Source: an uncultured Clostridia bacterium
Lineage (GTDB): Bacteria; Bacillota; Clostridia; TANB77; CAG-508
Length of the DNA: 20,063 nucleotides
Reading direction: 5' to 3'
Assembly: GCA_944388645.1 (NCBI GenBank)
Contig: CALXJO010000005.1
Coordinates: forward strand, 1-20,063
The translations under genes were made by a program, and so were the position numbers. Of the stretch, positions 11,943 to 20,063 are shown piece after piece. The first letter of the stretch is position 1; each line of letters starts with the position of its first letter. The notes beneath the pieces are model-generated. The model was not told where the DNA came from, did no database searches, and saw only the letters and a program-made list of their open reading frames with translations.

Positions 11943-12692
11943 ATGAACACAAAATTAAAAGAAAGAATAAAATTAAGTATAGCAATAGCAGTTTTAGCAG
12001 TAATAATAATAGTAGTACTAATGATTGTGGTGCAATATCAAGTAGAAGGAGAAACAAACATGCCTTTTAAACTTTCAAAAATAACTGTTATAAGCACTGC
12101 AGAAGGAGAAGAAAAAACAGGAGAAGAGCAAACTAACAAATGGGATTTAACTGTAAATCAAAATAATGACATATATTTCTTCATAGAACAAAACGGTGAA
12201 AACACCAAAGAAGAAGATTTGCTAGAATCAGTTACTATAGAGAATATTGTAGTTACAAAACAACCTGTAAAAGGCGAAGTAAAAACATATATGCCAAACA
12301 GTGGAGAAGGAAGAACATTTACATATGATGACCAATACCTAGTGCAAAATAGCTTAGAATACACAGGAAGCAAAAACAATAATCCAAAAACACTAGAAAT
12401 AGGTAGCAAAGGTGGTTCAGCAATTATAAGATTCTCTAACACAAACATAGGAGAATATATATCAAATGAAGATGCAGAAATAAAACATGATGGAAGTTTA
12501 ATTACAAAAATTGGCTTAACAGAGCAAGACGTAAGCTTCCAAATAAATTTCGATTTAATACTTCAAATAAACAAAATAAAATACAAATCAAATATAACAT
12601 TAGACTTACCATGTGAAAACCTAACAACAGAAGGTACAACAACAAAAGAAATAACAGACATGAGCAATATAATTTTTAAAAGAGTTCAATAA
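11943..12692 (+). CDS. Hypothetical single-pass membrane-anchored protein, 249 aa
   Basis: Function is not recognised. The ATG at 11943 is preceded by GAGGAGAG. A longer in-frame reading back to 11829 would encode the tRNA-Ser gene and is rejected. Residues about 11-31 form one strongly hydrophobic helix (ending VVLMIVVQYQVEGE) after a lysine-rich start, giving an N-in anchor with the remaining 215 residues outside. The exterior part is acidic, rich in Thr, Asn and Glu, and looks beta-rich (KWDLTVNQNNDIYFFIEQ, KIKYKSNITLDLPCENL), with a single cysteine near the end. It follows tRNA-Ser by 20 bases with no obvious promoter between them and is followed by a REP-like hairpin. Composition is like its neighbours. 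Confidence 0.82.
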   Translation: MNTKLKERIKLSIAIAVLAVIIIVVLMIVVQYQVEGETNMPFKLSKITVISTAEGEEKTGEEQTNKWDLTVNQNNDIYFFIEQNGENTKEEDLLESVTIENIVVTKQPVKGEVKTYMPNSGEGRTFTYDDQYLVQNSLEYTGSKNNNPKTLEIGSKGGSAIIRFSNTNIGEYISNEDAEIKHDGSLITKIGLTEQDVSFQINFDLILQINKIKYKSNITLDLPCENLTTEGTTTKEITDMSNIIFKRVQ

Positions 12693-12708
12693 TTGCACAT
12701 CTGAATCT

Positions 12709-12757
12709 CCTAAAATTTCGCCCAAAAAGGAGCGTCCCTAATGGGCGAAATTTTAGG
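12709..12757. repeat. Single REP-like hairpin, same family as 6048-6129
   Basis: CCTAAAATTTCGCCCA (12709-12724) pairs perfectly with TGGGCGAAATTTTAGG (12742-12757) over 16 bp around a 17-base loop carrying GGAGCGTCCC. The 29-base unit 12719-12747 differs from the arm at 6099-6127 in three positions. It lies between the hypothetical gene and the SRP RNA promoter and may also act as a transcript 3' stabiliser. Confidence 0.8.
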
Positions 12758-12766
12758 CGAAAATAC

Positions 12767-12795
12767 TTGATAAATAAACAAAAATATTATATAAT
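12767..12795 (+). promoter_or_regulatory. Promoter of the SRP RNA gene
   Basis: TTGATA (12767-12772), 17 bases, then a perfect TATAAT (12790-12795). Transcription is expected to begin near 12803, at the start of the closing helix of the RNA. Confidence 0.8.
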
Positions 12796-12802
12796 ATTAA
12801 AC

Positions 12803-12950
12803 GTATGAGAATATGTCTAACTTTTGTATGGAAAGTATTCCAATAGAGAACTGTGAACCTTGTCAGGTCCGGAAGGAAGCAGCAATAAGCAGAACCTCTC
12901 TATGTGGAATGCTCTCCATAGAGAAGTTAGAAGCTAAAATCTCATACTTT
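12803..12950 (+). ncRNA. ffs: Signal recognition particle RNA (4.5S-type, small bacterial SRP RNA)
   Basis: The universally conserved domain IV hairpin is present (TGTCAGGTCCGGAAGGAAGC followed by AGCA), containing the GGAA tetraloop and the Ffh-binding asymmetric loop. The flanks fold into one long rod: ATAGAGAA with CTCTCTAT, TATGGA with TCCATA, and TCTAACTT (12816-12823) with AAGTTAGA (12924-12931). An outer helix GTATGAGA/TCTCATAC closes the transcript. The RNA lacks a Bacillus-like Alu domain. It guides Ffh to nascent membrane proteins. It lies just upstream of dnaX, a common Firmicutes order. Confidence 0.95.
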
Positions 12951-12953
12951 TTT
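12940..12953 (+). terminator. SRP RNA terminator formed by 5'-3' closing helix plus T6
   Basis: TCTCATAC (12940-12947) pairs with GTATGAGA at the predicted 5' end (12803-12810) and is followed at once by six T residues (12948-12953). The RNA's own rod thus extends into its terminator. Confidence 0.65.
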
Positions 12954-12981
12954 AAAATAATGTATAGTTGGGGGGATAAAA

Positions 12982-14598
12982 TTGGAATATACGGCACTAT
13001 ATAGAAAATTTAGACCACTAACATTTAGCGAAATAGTTGGGCAAGAACATATAGTAAAAACTCTAAAAAACGAGATAATAAATGATAGAATAGGGCATGC
13101 ATATTTATTCAATGGAGTTAGGGGAACAGGAAAAACATCTGCTGCAAAAATCTTAGCAAGAGCTGTAAATTGTTTAAATCCACAAAATGGAGAACCTTGT
13201 AATGAATGTAGTGTTTGCAAATCTGCATTAGACGGTTCACTAACAGATATTGTAGAAATGGATGCTGCTTCAAACAACAGTGTAGACGATGTAAGAGCAA
13301 TAAGAGATGAAGTAAACTTTTTACCAACAGTTGCAAAATATAGAGTATATATAATAGATGAGGTTCATATGCTATCACCAGGTGCATTTAATGCTTTATT
13401 AAAAACATTAGAAGAGCCACCTGCACACGTAAAATTTATATTAGCCACAACAGAACCTCAAAAACTACCAGCAACAATACTTTCAAGATGCCAAAGATTT
13501 GACTTTAAAAAGATATCTGATGAAAATATTGAAAAAAGGCTAGATTATGTTTGCAAGCAAAGTAATTTAGACATAACAAAAGATGCAGAAAAGCTAATAG
13601 CTCAGCTCTCAGAAGGAGCAATGAGAGATGCCTTAAGTATCTTAGAAAGATGCACACAAGAAGAAGGAACTATTACAGACGAGCTAGTAAAAGAACTAGT
13701 TGGAATTCCAAAAGTAGAAAGTGTTAACAAAATTGTAAAAGCAATTTTAGAAAAAGACACTGACACAGCGCTAACAACAATAGATGAAATAGTTGCAGAT
13801 GGAAAAGATATTGTAAACTTCTTGTGGGAAATGATTAAATATGTAAAAGATATATTAGTTTTTAAAACAAACAGCAAATTAGAAATATACAGTAAGCAGG
13901 AAACGCAAGCAATAAAAGCATTAGCAGAAAATACAACAAAAGAAAAACTAATAAACATAATATATGAATTATCAAATCTACAAAATGACATAAAATGGTC
14001 ATCACAAAAATTAATAATGTTCCAAGTTGCCATAATTAAACTATGCAATATCAACAGTACTACTGGAGGAACACCAGGAACAGACAACACACAAAACGAA
14101 AAAGAAATAGAAGACTTAAAATATAAAATTTCAAGATTAGAAAAAGAACTAAAATTATTACAAGACGCACCTAGAGCAACTAGTACATTTATAGAAGACC
14201 AAAGCACAAAACAGCAAAATAAAATTGAGTTTAAACCAGAAATAAAAAAATCCAATACAATAAAACTAGGAAATAGTGTACAAAATTGGCCTAAAATAGT
14301 AGACAATCTAAAACAGGAAGGAAAAATAACACTATACACAAACCTATTAAACTCAACAGCAAACGAAATTAATGACATGACAGTAGGAATAAAATTCGAA
14401 AGAGGACTAACTCCATTTGGAAAAGCAATCCTAGAAAAATCAGAAAATATGAGTGAAATAGTAAAACAAGTATCTACTGAAATGGGAAAACCAATGAGAG
14501 TAGTTTTAATAGACAATAATGATGAAATAGCTGCAAAAGCAGACAACTTTAGTAATATAGGTAAAGATTTAGATATGCCTATTAATATAATAGAATAA
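12982..14598 (+). CDS. dnaX: DNA polymerase III subunit gamma/tau
   Basis: DnaX is the clamp-loader ATPase that loads the beta clamp and couples the polymerases at the fork. The 538-residue protein has Walker A GVRGTGKTS (residues 45-53), the zinc-binding cysteines C64, C73, C76 and C79, Walker B with DEVH (125-128), and the sensor/arginine motif ILSRCQRFDF. A coiled-coil-like linker begins near residue 375, and a C-terminal domain resembles the tau extension. The start is TTG at 12982, set by a G-rich GGGGGG site six bases upstream and by the family opening EYTALYRKFRP. It heads the conserved dnaX-ybaB-recR group. No promoter was found after the SRP RNA terminator, so read-through is possible. 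Confidence 0.96.
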   Translation: MEYTALYRKFRPLTFSEIVGQEHIVKTLKNEIINDRIGHAYLFNGVRGTGKTSAAKILARAVNCLNPQNGEPCNECSVCKSALDGSLTDIVEMDAASNNSVDDVRAIRDEVNFLPTVAKYRVYIIDEVHMLSPGAFNALLKTLEEPPAHVKFILATTEPQKLPATILSRCQRFDFKKISDENIEKRLDYVCKQSNLDITKDAEKLIAQLSEGAMRDALSILERCTQEEGTITDELVKELVGIPKVESVNKIVKAILEKDTDTALTTIDEIVADGKDIVNFLWEMIKYVKDILVFKTNSKLEIYSKQETQAIKALAENTTKEKLINIIYELSNLQNDIKWSSQKLIMFQVAIIKLCNINSTTGGTPGTDNTQNEKEIEDLKYKISRLEKELKLLQDAPRATSTFIEDQSTKQQNKIEFKPEIKKSNTIKLGNSVQNWPKIVDNLKQEGKITLYTNLLNSTANEINDMTVGIKFERGLTPFGKAILEKSENMSEIVKQVSTEMGKPMRVVLIDNNDEIAAKADNFSNIGKDLDMPINIIE

Positions 14599-14613
14599 CA
14601 AGGAGGAAACAAA

Positions 14614-14955
14614 ATGTCAAAAAGAGGAGGATTCCCAGGCATGGGAGGATTTGGAGGAATGAATCTAAATCAATTAATGAAAGAAGCAAAAAAAATGCAA
14701 TCAGATATGGAAAAATCACAAGAAGAACTTGCAGAAAAAGAATTTGAAGCATCTGCTGGAGGAGAAGCAATAAAGGTTGTTGTATCAGGCAAAAAAGAAA
14801 TAAAGAAAATAACAATAAAACCAGATGTTGTAGATCCAGATGATGTAGAAATGCTAGAAGATTTAATAACAACATGTGTAAACAATGCACTAAAGCAAGT
14901 AGATGACGCACAAGCACAATCACTTGGAAAATACAATATTCCAGGCTTAATGTAA
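14614..14955 (+). CDS. ybaB: YbaB/EbfC-family nucleoid-associated protein
   Basis: This 113-residue DNA-binding protein forms a dimer with two DNA-contacting prongs. Its Gly/Met-rich start GGFPGMGGFGGMNLNQLMKE and the conserved PDVVDPDDVEMLEDLI segment identify the family. The fold is helix-strands-helix, with a long first helix ending EKEFEASAGGE. AAGGAGG lies ten bases before the ATG. It is 15 bp after dnaX and 13 bp before recR, the classic three-gene recombination/replication operon. Confidence 0.95.
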   Translation: MSKRGGFPGMGGFGGMNLNQLMKEAKKMQSDMEKSQEELAEKEFEASAGGEAIKVVVSGKKEIKKITIKPDVVDPDDVEMLEDLITTCVNNALKQVDDAQAQSLGKYNIPGLM

Positions 14956-14968
14956 TAGGAGATAAAAT

Positions 14969-15568
14969 ATGTCATATTATGCACCATCAATAGAAAAATT
15001 AATTGAAAGCTTTGAAAAACTACCAAGTATTGGCAGTAAAACAGCAGCAAGACTAGCATTTTACATTTTAGATGCAAGTGAAGAAGAAACAAACGAATTT
15101 ATACAAAGCATACAAAACGCAAAAAAGAATTTAAAATACTGCTCAAAGTGCTATAACATAACAGACACAGACCCTTGCCCAATATGTTCAAACACAGCAA
15201 GAGACCAATCAGTAATCTGTGTCGTAGAAGATGTAAGAGATGTTGTAGCAATGGAAAAAACACATGAATTTAAAGGATTATACCACGTATTGCATGGGTC
15301 AATATCTCCAATGAACGGAGTAGGTCCTGACGACATAAAAATAAAAGAACTTTTAGCAAGATTAATGGATGGCACTGTAAAAGAAGTAATACTTGCTACA
15401 AACCCTAGGGTAGAAGGAGAAGCAACCGCAATGTACCTATCAAAAATAATAAAACCTTTAGGCATAAAAGTAACAAGAATTGCCCATGGAATACCGGTTG
15501 GAGGCGACTTAGAATACACAGATGAAGTTACATTAAGTAGAGCTTTAGAAGGTAGAGTTCAGCTATAA
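14969..15568 (+). CDS. recR: Recombination mediator protein RecR
   Basis: RecR works with RecO (and RecF) to load RecA onto SSB-coated gaps. The 199-residue protein has the N-terminal helix-hairpin-helix LPSIGSKTAARLAFYIL, the C4 zinc site (Cys58, Cys61, Cys70, Cys73 in CSKCYNI...CPIC) and the Toprim domain beginning SVICVVEDVRDVVAME. It then has LHGSISPMNGVGPDDI and the Walker-like ATNPRVEGEATAMYL. The length matches the family. A GGAG site precedes the ATG, and it is last in the dnaX operon. A terminator follows after 60 bp. Confidence 0.96.
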   Translation: MSYYAPSIEKLIESFEKLPSIGSKTAARLAFYILDASEEETNEFIQSIQNAKKNLKYCSKCYNITDTDPCPICSNTARDQSVICVVEDVRDVVAMEKTHEFKGLYHVLHGSISPMNGVGPDDIKIKELLARLMDGTVKEVILATNPRVEGEATAMYLSKIIKPLGIKVTRIAHGIPVGGDLEYTDEVTLSRALEGRVQL

Positions 15569-15629
15569 AATGTAATAAAAATGAAAAAACATGCGGAAAT
15601 CAGAGCATCCGTATAGGAAAAGAAAACAG

Positions 15630-15683
15630 AAGACAAGTAATAACAGAAAATACCAGAAATGCGTTATTGACTTGTCTTTTTCT
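15630..15683 (+). terminator. Terminator of the dnaX-ybaB-recR operon
   Basis: AAGACAAGTAATAAC (15630-15644) pairs with GTTATTGACTTGTCTT (15663-15678) with one bulged G, followed by a T-rich run. It separates recR from the surface protein gene, whose -35 region lies within the same stretch. Confidence 0.75.
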
Positions 15684-15699
15684 TATGTTAAAATATATT
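15672..15699 (+). promoter_or_regulatory. Putative promoter of the surface protein gene
   Basis: TTGTCT (15672-15677), 16 bases, then TATATT (15694-15699). It overlaps the 3' arm of the recR terminator. TTGACT at 15667 is another possible -35 but fits the spacing poorly. Confidence 0.4.
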
Positions 15700-15729
15700 A
15701 TAGATATTTATTAATAATAGAGGGGTAAT

Positions 15730-18700
15730 ATGAAAACGATTAAAAAAATTTTAATTATTCTAACCGTAATGGTTATTTCATTAATAACATTTTCTGGGTT
15801 CAATAAACTAAACGCAGAACCAGGTGGTCCTATATATTTGGGACTAGAAACTTTTAGAAGTTCAGGTTATGGTTATAGACAAGGCGGAAAAAAAGTTTGG
15901 AAAATAGCACAATATGACTCTCCATCAGACCCAACAGGAGATATAAGCCAAATGATATACTGTATAAAAGCAGGACCAGGATTTGGCTCATCAGACATGT
16001 CTTCTGGAAATAATATAAAAATAAGTACATATAACCAAAAATTTAATTTAAAAGATCTAAGCTCAATAGGAAGTCCATATAGAGACGTATTACCAACAGG
16101 AGAGAATTACAATAAGCTAATGTGGGTATTAGACCATATGTACATAATACCAGAAAATGGAGATGAAACTGCTAAGAACAACTTTTTAAGAAGTGTAATA
16201 CCAAATGAGAGATACAGCCTACTTACAAACGATGATATAGATGTAGTACAACAATTAGCAATATGGTATTTTACAAACCCAACAGGAGAATATCATTACG
16301 AAACTATAGAATTATATATAAATTCAATGGTAAATGTAGATGCAGATTACAAAACATTTGAAGATTTATTAGGAGATGATGGATGGGATAGACAAGATGC
16401 AGCATCAGCCTTATATGAATATTATATAAATAATGCAGACGGTTCATATGTAAGTACAAATGCAACAACAAACCCAATAGAACTAGATGATTCAAGAGCT
16501 ACAATGGAAGTTTCAGGAAGCAATTTAATAGCAGGACCATTTAGAATAAACGAATTATTAAACGTAGACTATACTTTAACAGCAACATACACAAATCAAG
16601 ACAATCAACCAATAAGCCCAAGACTAGGAATAAAAAACTCAAGTGGAAATGTAGTAGCAACATCAAGTAGTTTAGAAGATTTAGTAGGACAAGACTTTTA
16701 CTTAATGATTGGTACAAACACAAACACAACTACAATAAACATAACAATCAATGCATCATATTCAAACAAAGAAATAACATATTGGTCAGTAGAGAATGCA
16801 CCAAATACAGAACAACCAGTAGTAATAATAACAGAAAAAGATTATAATTTTGATTCAGAAGCAAGTGTAAGTGTAAATCAAGGAGAATACAATTTAAAAT
16901 TAGTAAAAGTAGATGCAGATAACACACAAACAAAATTAAGTGGAGCACAATTTAGTGTAAGCATAAATGGAGAACAAGCCAAAACATATGAAACTGGCAG
17001 TGATGGAAGTATCACAATAGGCAATATTCCAATTACAAGTACAGGAACAGATACAATTACAATAACAGAAATTCAAGCACCACCAGGATATACTTCCTTA
17101 ATCGGAACACTAACAGTAGAAGTAGAAAAAACAATTAGTGGAGGAAATTACACAGTAACAGATGCAGACTTTACAAGTTCTACAAACGAAAATGGAAGCA
17201 CAATTAATTTAAGTGGAAATACAATAACAGTAACAGTACCAAATAAAAAATTATCAGGCGAATATCGTCTTAAACTAGTAAAGAAAGATGCAGATACACA
17301 AGAAAGCTTATCAGGAGCAGTATTTAGTGTAAAAATAAATGACGGACCAGCTCAAAATTATACAATAGGTCAAGATGGAAGCATAACACTTGATCCTATT
17401 ACAATAACAGAAACAGGATTAGATACAATCACAATAGAAGAGATAACACCACCAACAGGCTATAATTCAATGATAGGAACAATAATATTAGAAGTAACTA
17501 AAACATTAAGTGGAAGTTCATATGTAGTAAGTGACATAGAATTTTCAGAAGAATCACAAGGAAACGGTACTGAAGCAAGCTTAAGTGGTGGAGTAATAAC
17601 AGTAACAATACCAAACAAAAAACAAGGTGGTTCATATGATTTACAAATAATAAAAGAAGATAGCCAGAACCAAAATAGATTATCAGGAGCAGTATTTAGT
17701 GTAAAAATAAATAATGGAACAGCTCAAAACTATACAACAGATAACAATGGAGTTATAAGCATAAACGACATACAAATTACAGAATTAGGAACAGACATTA
17801 TAACAATAGAAGAAGTAACACCACCAACAGGCTATAGCTCAATGATAGAGACTCTAATAGTAGAAGTTACAAAAACACTTAGTGGTGGAGAATATGTTGC
17901 AAGCGGAGTTGAATTTGGAGAAGAAACAGTAGCAGAAGACAGTCATGTAAGTCTAAAAAATGGACTTATAACAATAACAGTACCAAATGAGAAAAAAGAA
18001 GGAGTATATAACCTTCAATTAATAAAAGAAGATGATACAGACCATAGCAGATTATCAGGAGCAGTATTTAGTGTAAGAGTAAATAACGGACAATCTCAAA
18101 ACTATACAACAGGGCCAGATGGAACAGTAACAACAAGCGATATACAAATAACATCTATAGGAACAGACACAATTACAATAGAAGAAGTAACACCACCAAC
18201 AGGTTATAATTCTTTAATAGATACTCTAACATTAATCGTAACAAAAACAGAAAACAGTAATGGCTTTGCAATAGGAAATGTTACATTTGATGATGGAACA
18301 AATATAAATGGAAGTACAGTAGTTTTAAGTGGAAACACAATCATACTAACAGTACCAAATAAAAAAATGGAAGGTTCTTATAATCTTCAATTAATAAAAG
18401 AAGATAGTGCAGACCATAGCAGATTACAAGGAGCAGTATTTAATGTAAGTATAAATGGTGGCAATACACAACAAGTTACAACAGATGATAATGGTGTTGT
18501 TTCAATAAACAGCATAGAAATAACAGAAACTGGAATGGACACAATTACAATAGAAGAGATAACACCACCTTTAGGATATAATTCATTAATAGGAACACTA
18601 ACTGTAAATGTAACAAAAACAATTAGTGGAGACTCATATATAGCAAGTAATGCACAATTTGCAAGTGGAACAAATGCAAATGGAAGCACAATAAATTTAA

Positions 18701-20063
18701 GTGGAAATACAATAACAGTGAGCATACCAAACCAAAAGCAAACAGGAGTTTATAACATACAACTAATAAAAGAAGATAGCGCAAACCACAACAGACTAGC
18801 AGGAGCAGTATTTAGTGTAAGCATAAATGGTGAACAAGCTCAAACTTACACAATAGGGCAAGATGGAAGTATAACACTTGATCCTATAACAATAACACAA
18901 ACAGGAACAGATACAATTACAATAGAAGAAATAACACCTCCAATAGGTTATAATTCATTAATTGGTACTCTAACAATAGAGGTTACAAAAACAGAGAGCA
19001 ATGGCTCATATATAGCAAGCAGTGCAGTATTTTCAGATGATACAGATACACAAGGAAGTACAATAAACCTAAGTGGAAACACAATAACAGTGAACATACC
19101 AAATGAAAAGCAAACAGGTTTATATAATATACAATTAATAAAAGTAGATTCAAGTGATACAAACAAAACATTAAGTGGAGCAGTATTTAATGTACAAATA
19201 AATGATGGTGAAATTCAAAGTTATACTACAGACGCAAATGGAAGTATTACAATTAACAATATTGCAATAACAGAAGAAGGAACAGACACAATTACAATAG
19301 AAGAAACAACACCACCAACAGGCTATAACAAAATAATTGGAACACTAAAAGTAAATGTTGAAAAAACAATAGAAAATGGAGAATATGTGGCAAGTAGTGC
19401 AGTATTCTCAGATGATACAAATGCAAATGGAAGTACAGTAAACTTAAATAACAACTTAATAACAGTAACAGTACCAAACTCGTACTTTGATTTAAGTTTA
19501 AGAAAATTCATAACAGGTGTAAATGATGAGCAAATAACAAACAGAGAACCACAAGTAGTTGTTACCCCTTTATTAGACGGAAGTAGCACAACAGCAATAT
19601 ATAACCACACAAAACAGCCAGTACCAGTAGCTCTAGGAGACATAGTAATATATACAATAAGAGTATATAATGAAGGACAAATGGATGGTTATGTAGAAGA
19701 GATAACAGACCATTTACCTGCACAACTAGAATTTATACCAGACCATGAAAGAAATACACAATATAGATGGGTACAAGACCAAAATGATTCAAGAACAGTA
19801 AGAACAGATTATTTATCACAAGCAAATGAACAAAATGCTGGAGACAACAAACTAGATGCATTTAATGGAACAACATTAGATTATAGAGATGTACAAATAG
19901 CATGTAGGGTAGTACAAACAGACCCAATGCCAAACAAGATAACAAACATTGCAGACATAACAGGCTTTACAGATGGAGATGGTAATACAGTAACAGATAG
20001 GGACTCACAAGAAGATAATGTAGATGTGCCATCTGATGAAGATTTACCAAATTACAAAGATGA
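15730..20063 (+). CDS. Secreted thioester-domain adhesin with seven SpaA/Cna-B-like repeats (3' end outside window)
   Basis: An open frame of 1444 codons runs to the window end without a stop. GAGGGG lies four bases before the ATG. Residues 1-29 are a signal peptide (MKTIKKILIILTVMVISLIT). Next comes a thioester domain with YCIKAG (Cys78) and QLAIWYFT (Gln175), the two positions that form the Cys-Gln thioester for covalent host binding. A linker beta domain (about 250-384) leads to seven repeats (385-1251). Each starts YNLQLIKED-type, with LSGAVFSV and then EEITPPTGYNS, the Lys and Glu positions used for isopeptide bonds in SpaA/Cna-B folds. From 1252 a different domain (FDLSLRKFITG, DIVIYTIRVYNEG) resembles DUF11-like conserved repeat domains of Clostridia. 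The sortase motif, if any, is downstream. Thr and Asn are abundant and Cys very rare. Confidence 0.9.
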   Translation, partial: MKTIKKILIILTVMVISLITFSGFNKLNAEPGGPIYLGLETFRSSGYGYRQGGKKVWKIAQYDSPSDPTGDISQMIYCIKAGPGFGSSDMSSGNNIKISTYNQKFNLKDLSSIGSPYRDVLPTGENYNKLMWVLDHMYIIPENGDETAKNNFLRSVIPNERYSLLTNDDIDVVQQLAIWYFTNPTGEYHYETIELYINSMVNVDADYKTFEDLLGDDGWDRQDAASALYEYYINNADGSYVSTNATTNPIELDDSRATMEVSGSNLIAGPFRINELLNVDYTLTATYTNQDNQPISPRLGIKNSSGNVVATSSSLEDLVGQDFYLMIGTNTNTTTINITINASYSNKEITYWSVENAPNTEQPVVIITEKDYNFDSEASVSVNQGEYNLKLVKVDADNTQTKLSGAQFSVSINGEQAKTYETGSDGSITIGNIPITSTGTDTITITEIQAPPGYTSLIGTLTVEVEKTISGGNYTVTDADFTSSTNENGSTINLSGNTITVTVPNKKLSGEYRLKLVKKDADTQESLSGAVFSVKINDGPAQNYTIGQDGSITLDPITITETGLDTITIEEITPPTGYNSMIGTIILEVTKTLSGSSYVVSDIEFSEESQGNGTEASLSGGVITVTIPNKKQGGSYDLQIIKEDSQNQNRLSGAVFSVKINNGTAQNYTTDNNGVISINDIQITELGTDIITIEEVTPPTGYSSMIETLIVEVTKTLSGGEYVASGVEFGEETVAEDSHVSLKNGLITITVPNEKKEGVYNLQLIKEDDTDHSRLSGAVFSVRVNNGQSQNYTTGPDGTVTTSDIQITSIGTDTITIEEVTPPTGYNSLIDTLTLIVTKTENSNGFAIGNVTFDDGTNINGSTVVLSGNTIILTVPNKKMEGSYNLQLIKEDSADHSRLQGAVFNVSINGGNTQQVTTDDNGVVSINSIEITETGMDTITIEEITPPLGYNSLIGTLTVNVTKTISGDSYIASNAQFASGTNANGSTINLSGNTITVSIPNQKQTGVYNIQLIKEDSANHNRLAGAVFSVSINGEQAQTYTIGQDGSITLDPITITQTGTDTITIEEITPPIGYNSLIGTLTIEVTKTESNGSYIASSAVFSDDTDTQGSTINLSGNTITVNIPNEKQTGLYNIQLIKVDSSDTNKTLSGAVFNVQINDGEIQSYTTDANGSITINNIAITEEGTDTITIEETTPPTGYNKIIGTLKVNVEKTIENGEYVASSAVFSDDTNANGSTVNLNNNLITVTVPNSYFDLSLRKFITGVNDEQITNREPQVVVTPLLDGSSTTAIYNHTKQPVPVALGDIVIYTIRVYNEGQMDGYVEEITDHLPAQLEFIPDHERNTQYRWVQDQNDSRTVRTDYLSQANEQNAGDNKLDAFNGTTLDYRDVQIACRVVQTDPMPNKITNIADITGFTDGDGNTVTDRDSQEDNVDVPSDEDLPNYKD
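16882..19482 (+). repeat. Seven tandem 372-bp repeats inside the adhesin gene
   Basis: Units start at 16882, 17257, 17629, 18001, 18373, 18745 and 19117. Lengths are 375, 372 five times and 366 bp. Each encodes about 124 residues with the frame preserved. Units 2 to 6 share long identical stretches, such as the segments around LSGAVFSV and TDTITIEE, whereas units 1 and 7 are more diverged, as expected if the array grows and shrinks by recombination between inner units. Confidence 0.92.

Noticed and set aside
12813..13004. 63-codon plus-strand ORF
   Set aside because: It is a translation of the SRP RNA gene with no protein features.
14244..14250. Run of seven A in dnaX as a possible slippage site for a short gamma form
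   Set aside because: A -1 shift would end within about nine codons, but no stimulatory stem-loop or Shine-Dalgarno-like element is evident, and such A runs are common in this sequence.
1..20063. CRISPR array, prophage or integrative element
   Set aside because: No short regularly spaced direct repeats, phage genes, integrase or transposase genes were seen. The only regular repeats are the coding 372-bp units of the adhesin.

Overview
The window is very AT-rich chromosomal DNA with A-ending codons, Shine-Dalgarno-led short operons and a spoIIR gene. This points to an endospore-lineage Firmicute, most likely an uncultured gut Clostridia; that placement is inference from gene content and composition. 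Most genes are housekeeping. The unusual material is in the gaps between them and in a giant surface protein that runs off the right edge.

Layout. 1-3822 (minus strand): spoIIR, then a 435-bp inverted-repeat element, then a murA-walJ-rlmH cell-wall/ribosome group. murA appears to carry a single-base frameshift in its first codons. 4112-4719: a single unknown gene with its own strong promoter, a palindrome over its -10 box and its own terminator. 4731-8606: a sugar-nucleotide operon of UDPGP-type uridylyltransferase, phosphohexomutase and a soluble family 2 glycosyltransferase, with a large REP-like double hairpin between the first two genes. 8597-9460 (minus): ttcA with a long leader holding two hairpins and tiny ORFs. 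9489-9752: tRNA-Arg(CCT) followed by a degenerate copy of its own 3' end. 9786-10348 (minus): a ParE/RelE-type toxin and a 57-residue antitoxin with promoter and operator-like inverted repeat. 10450-10997: tadA, with an in-frame three-codon upstream ORF. 11047-11490 (minus): dtd. 11578-11760: a MITE-like inverted repeat whose right half is also at positions 1-80. 11786-12692: tRNA-Ser(CGA) and an unknown single-pass membrane protein. 12709-12757: a single REP-like hairpin. 12767-12953: SRP RNA with its own promoter and terminator. 12982-15568: dnaX-ybaB-recR. 15730-20063: a secreted thioester adhesin with seven SpaA/Cna-B-like repeats of 124 residues, cut by the window end.

How the genes work together. 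The three-gene operon interconverts hexose phosphates, activates a sugar with UTP and transfers a sugar, probably for the cell envelope. MurA starts peptidoglycan synthesis and WalJ-type proteins are linked to wall homeostasis. TtcA, TadA, RlmH, Dtd and the two tRNAs form a translation-fidelity theme. DnaX, YbaB and RecR are the classic replication/repair trio next to the SRP RNA gene. Three separate small non-coding repeat families (435-bp composite, REP-like, MITE-like) sit in the intergenic spaces with no transposase in view.
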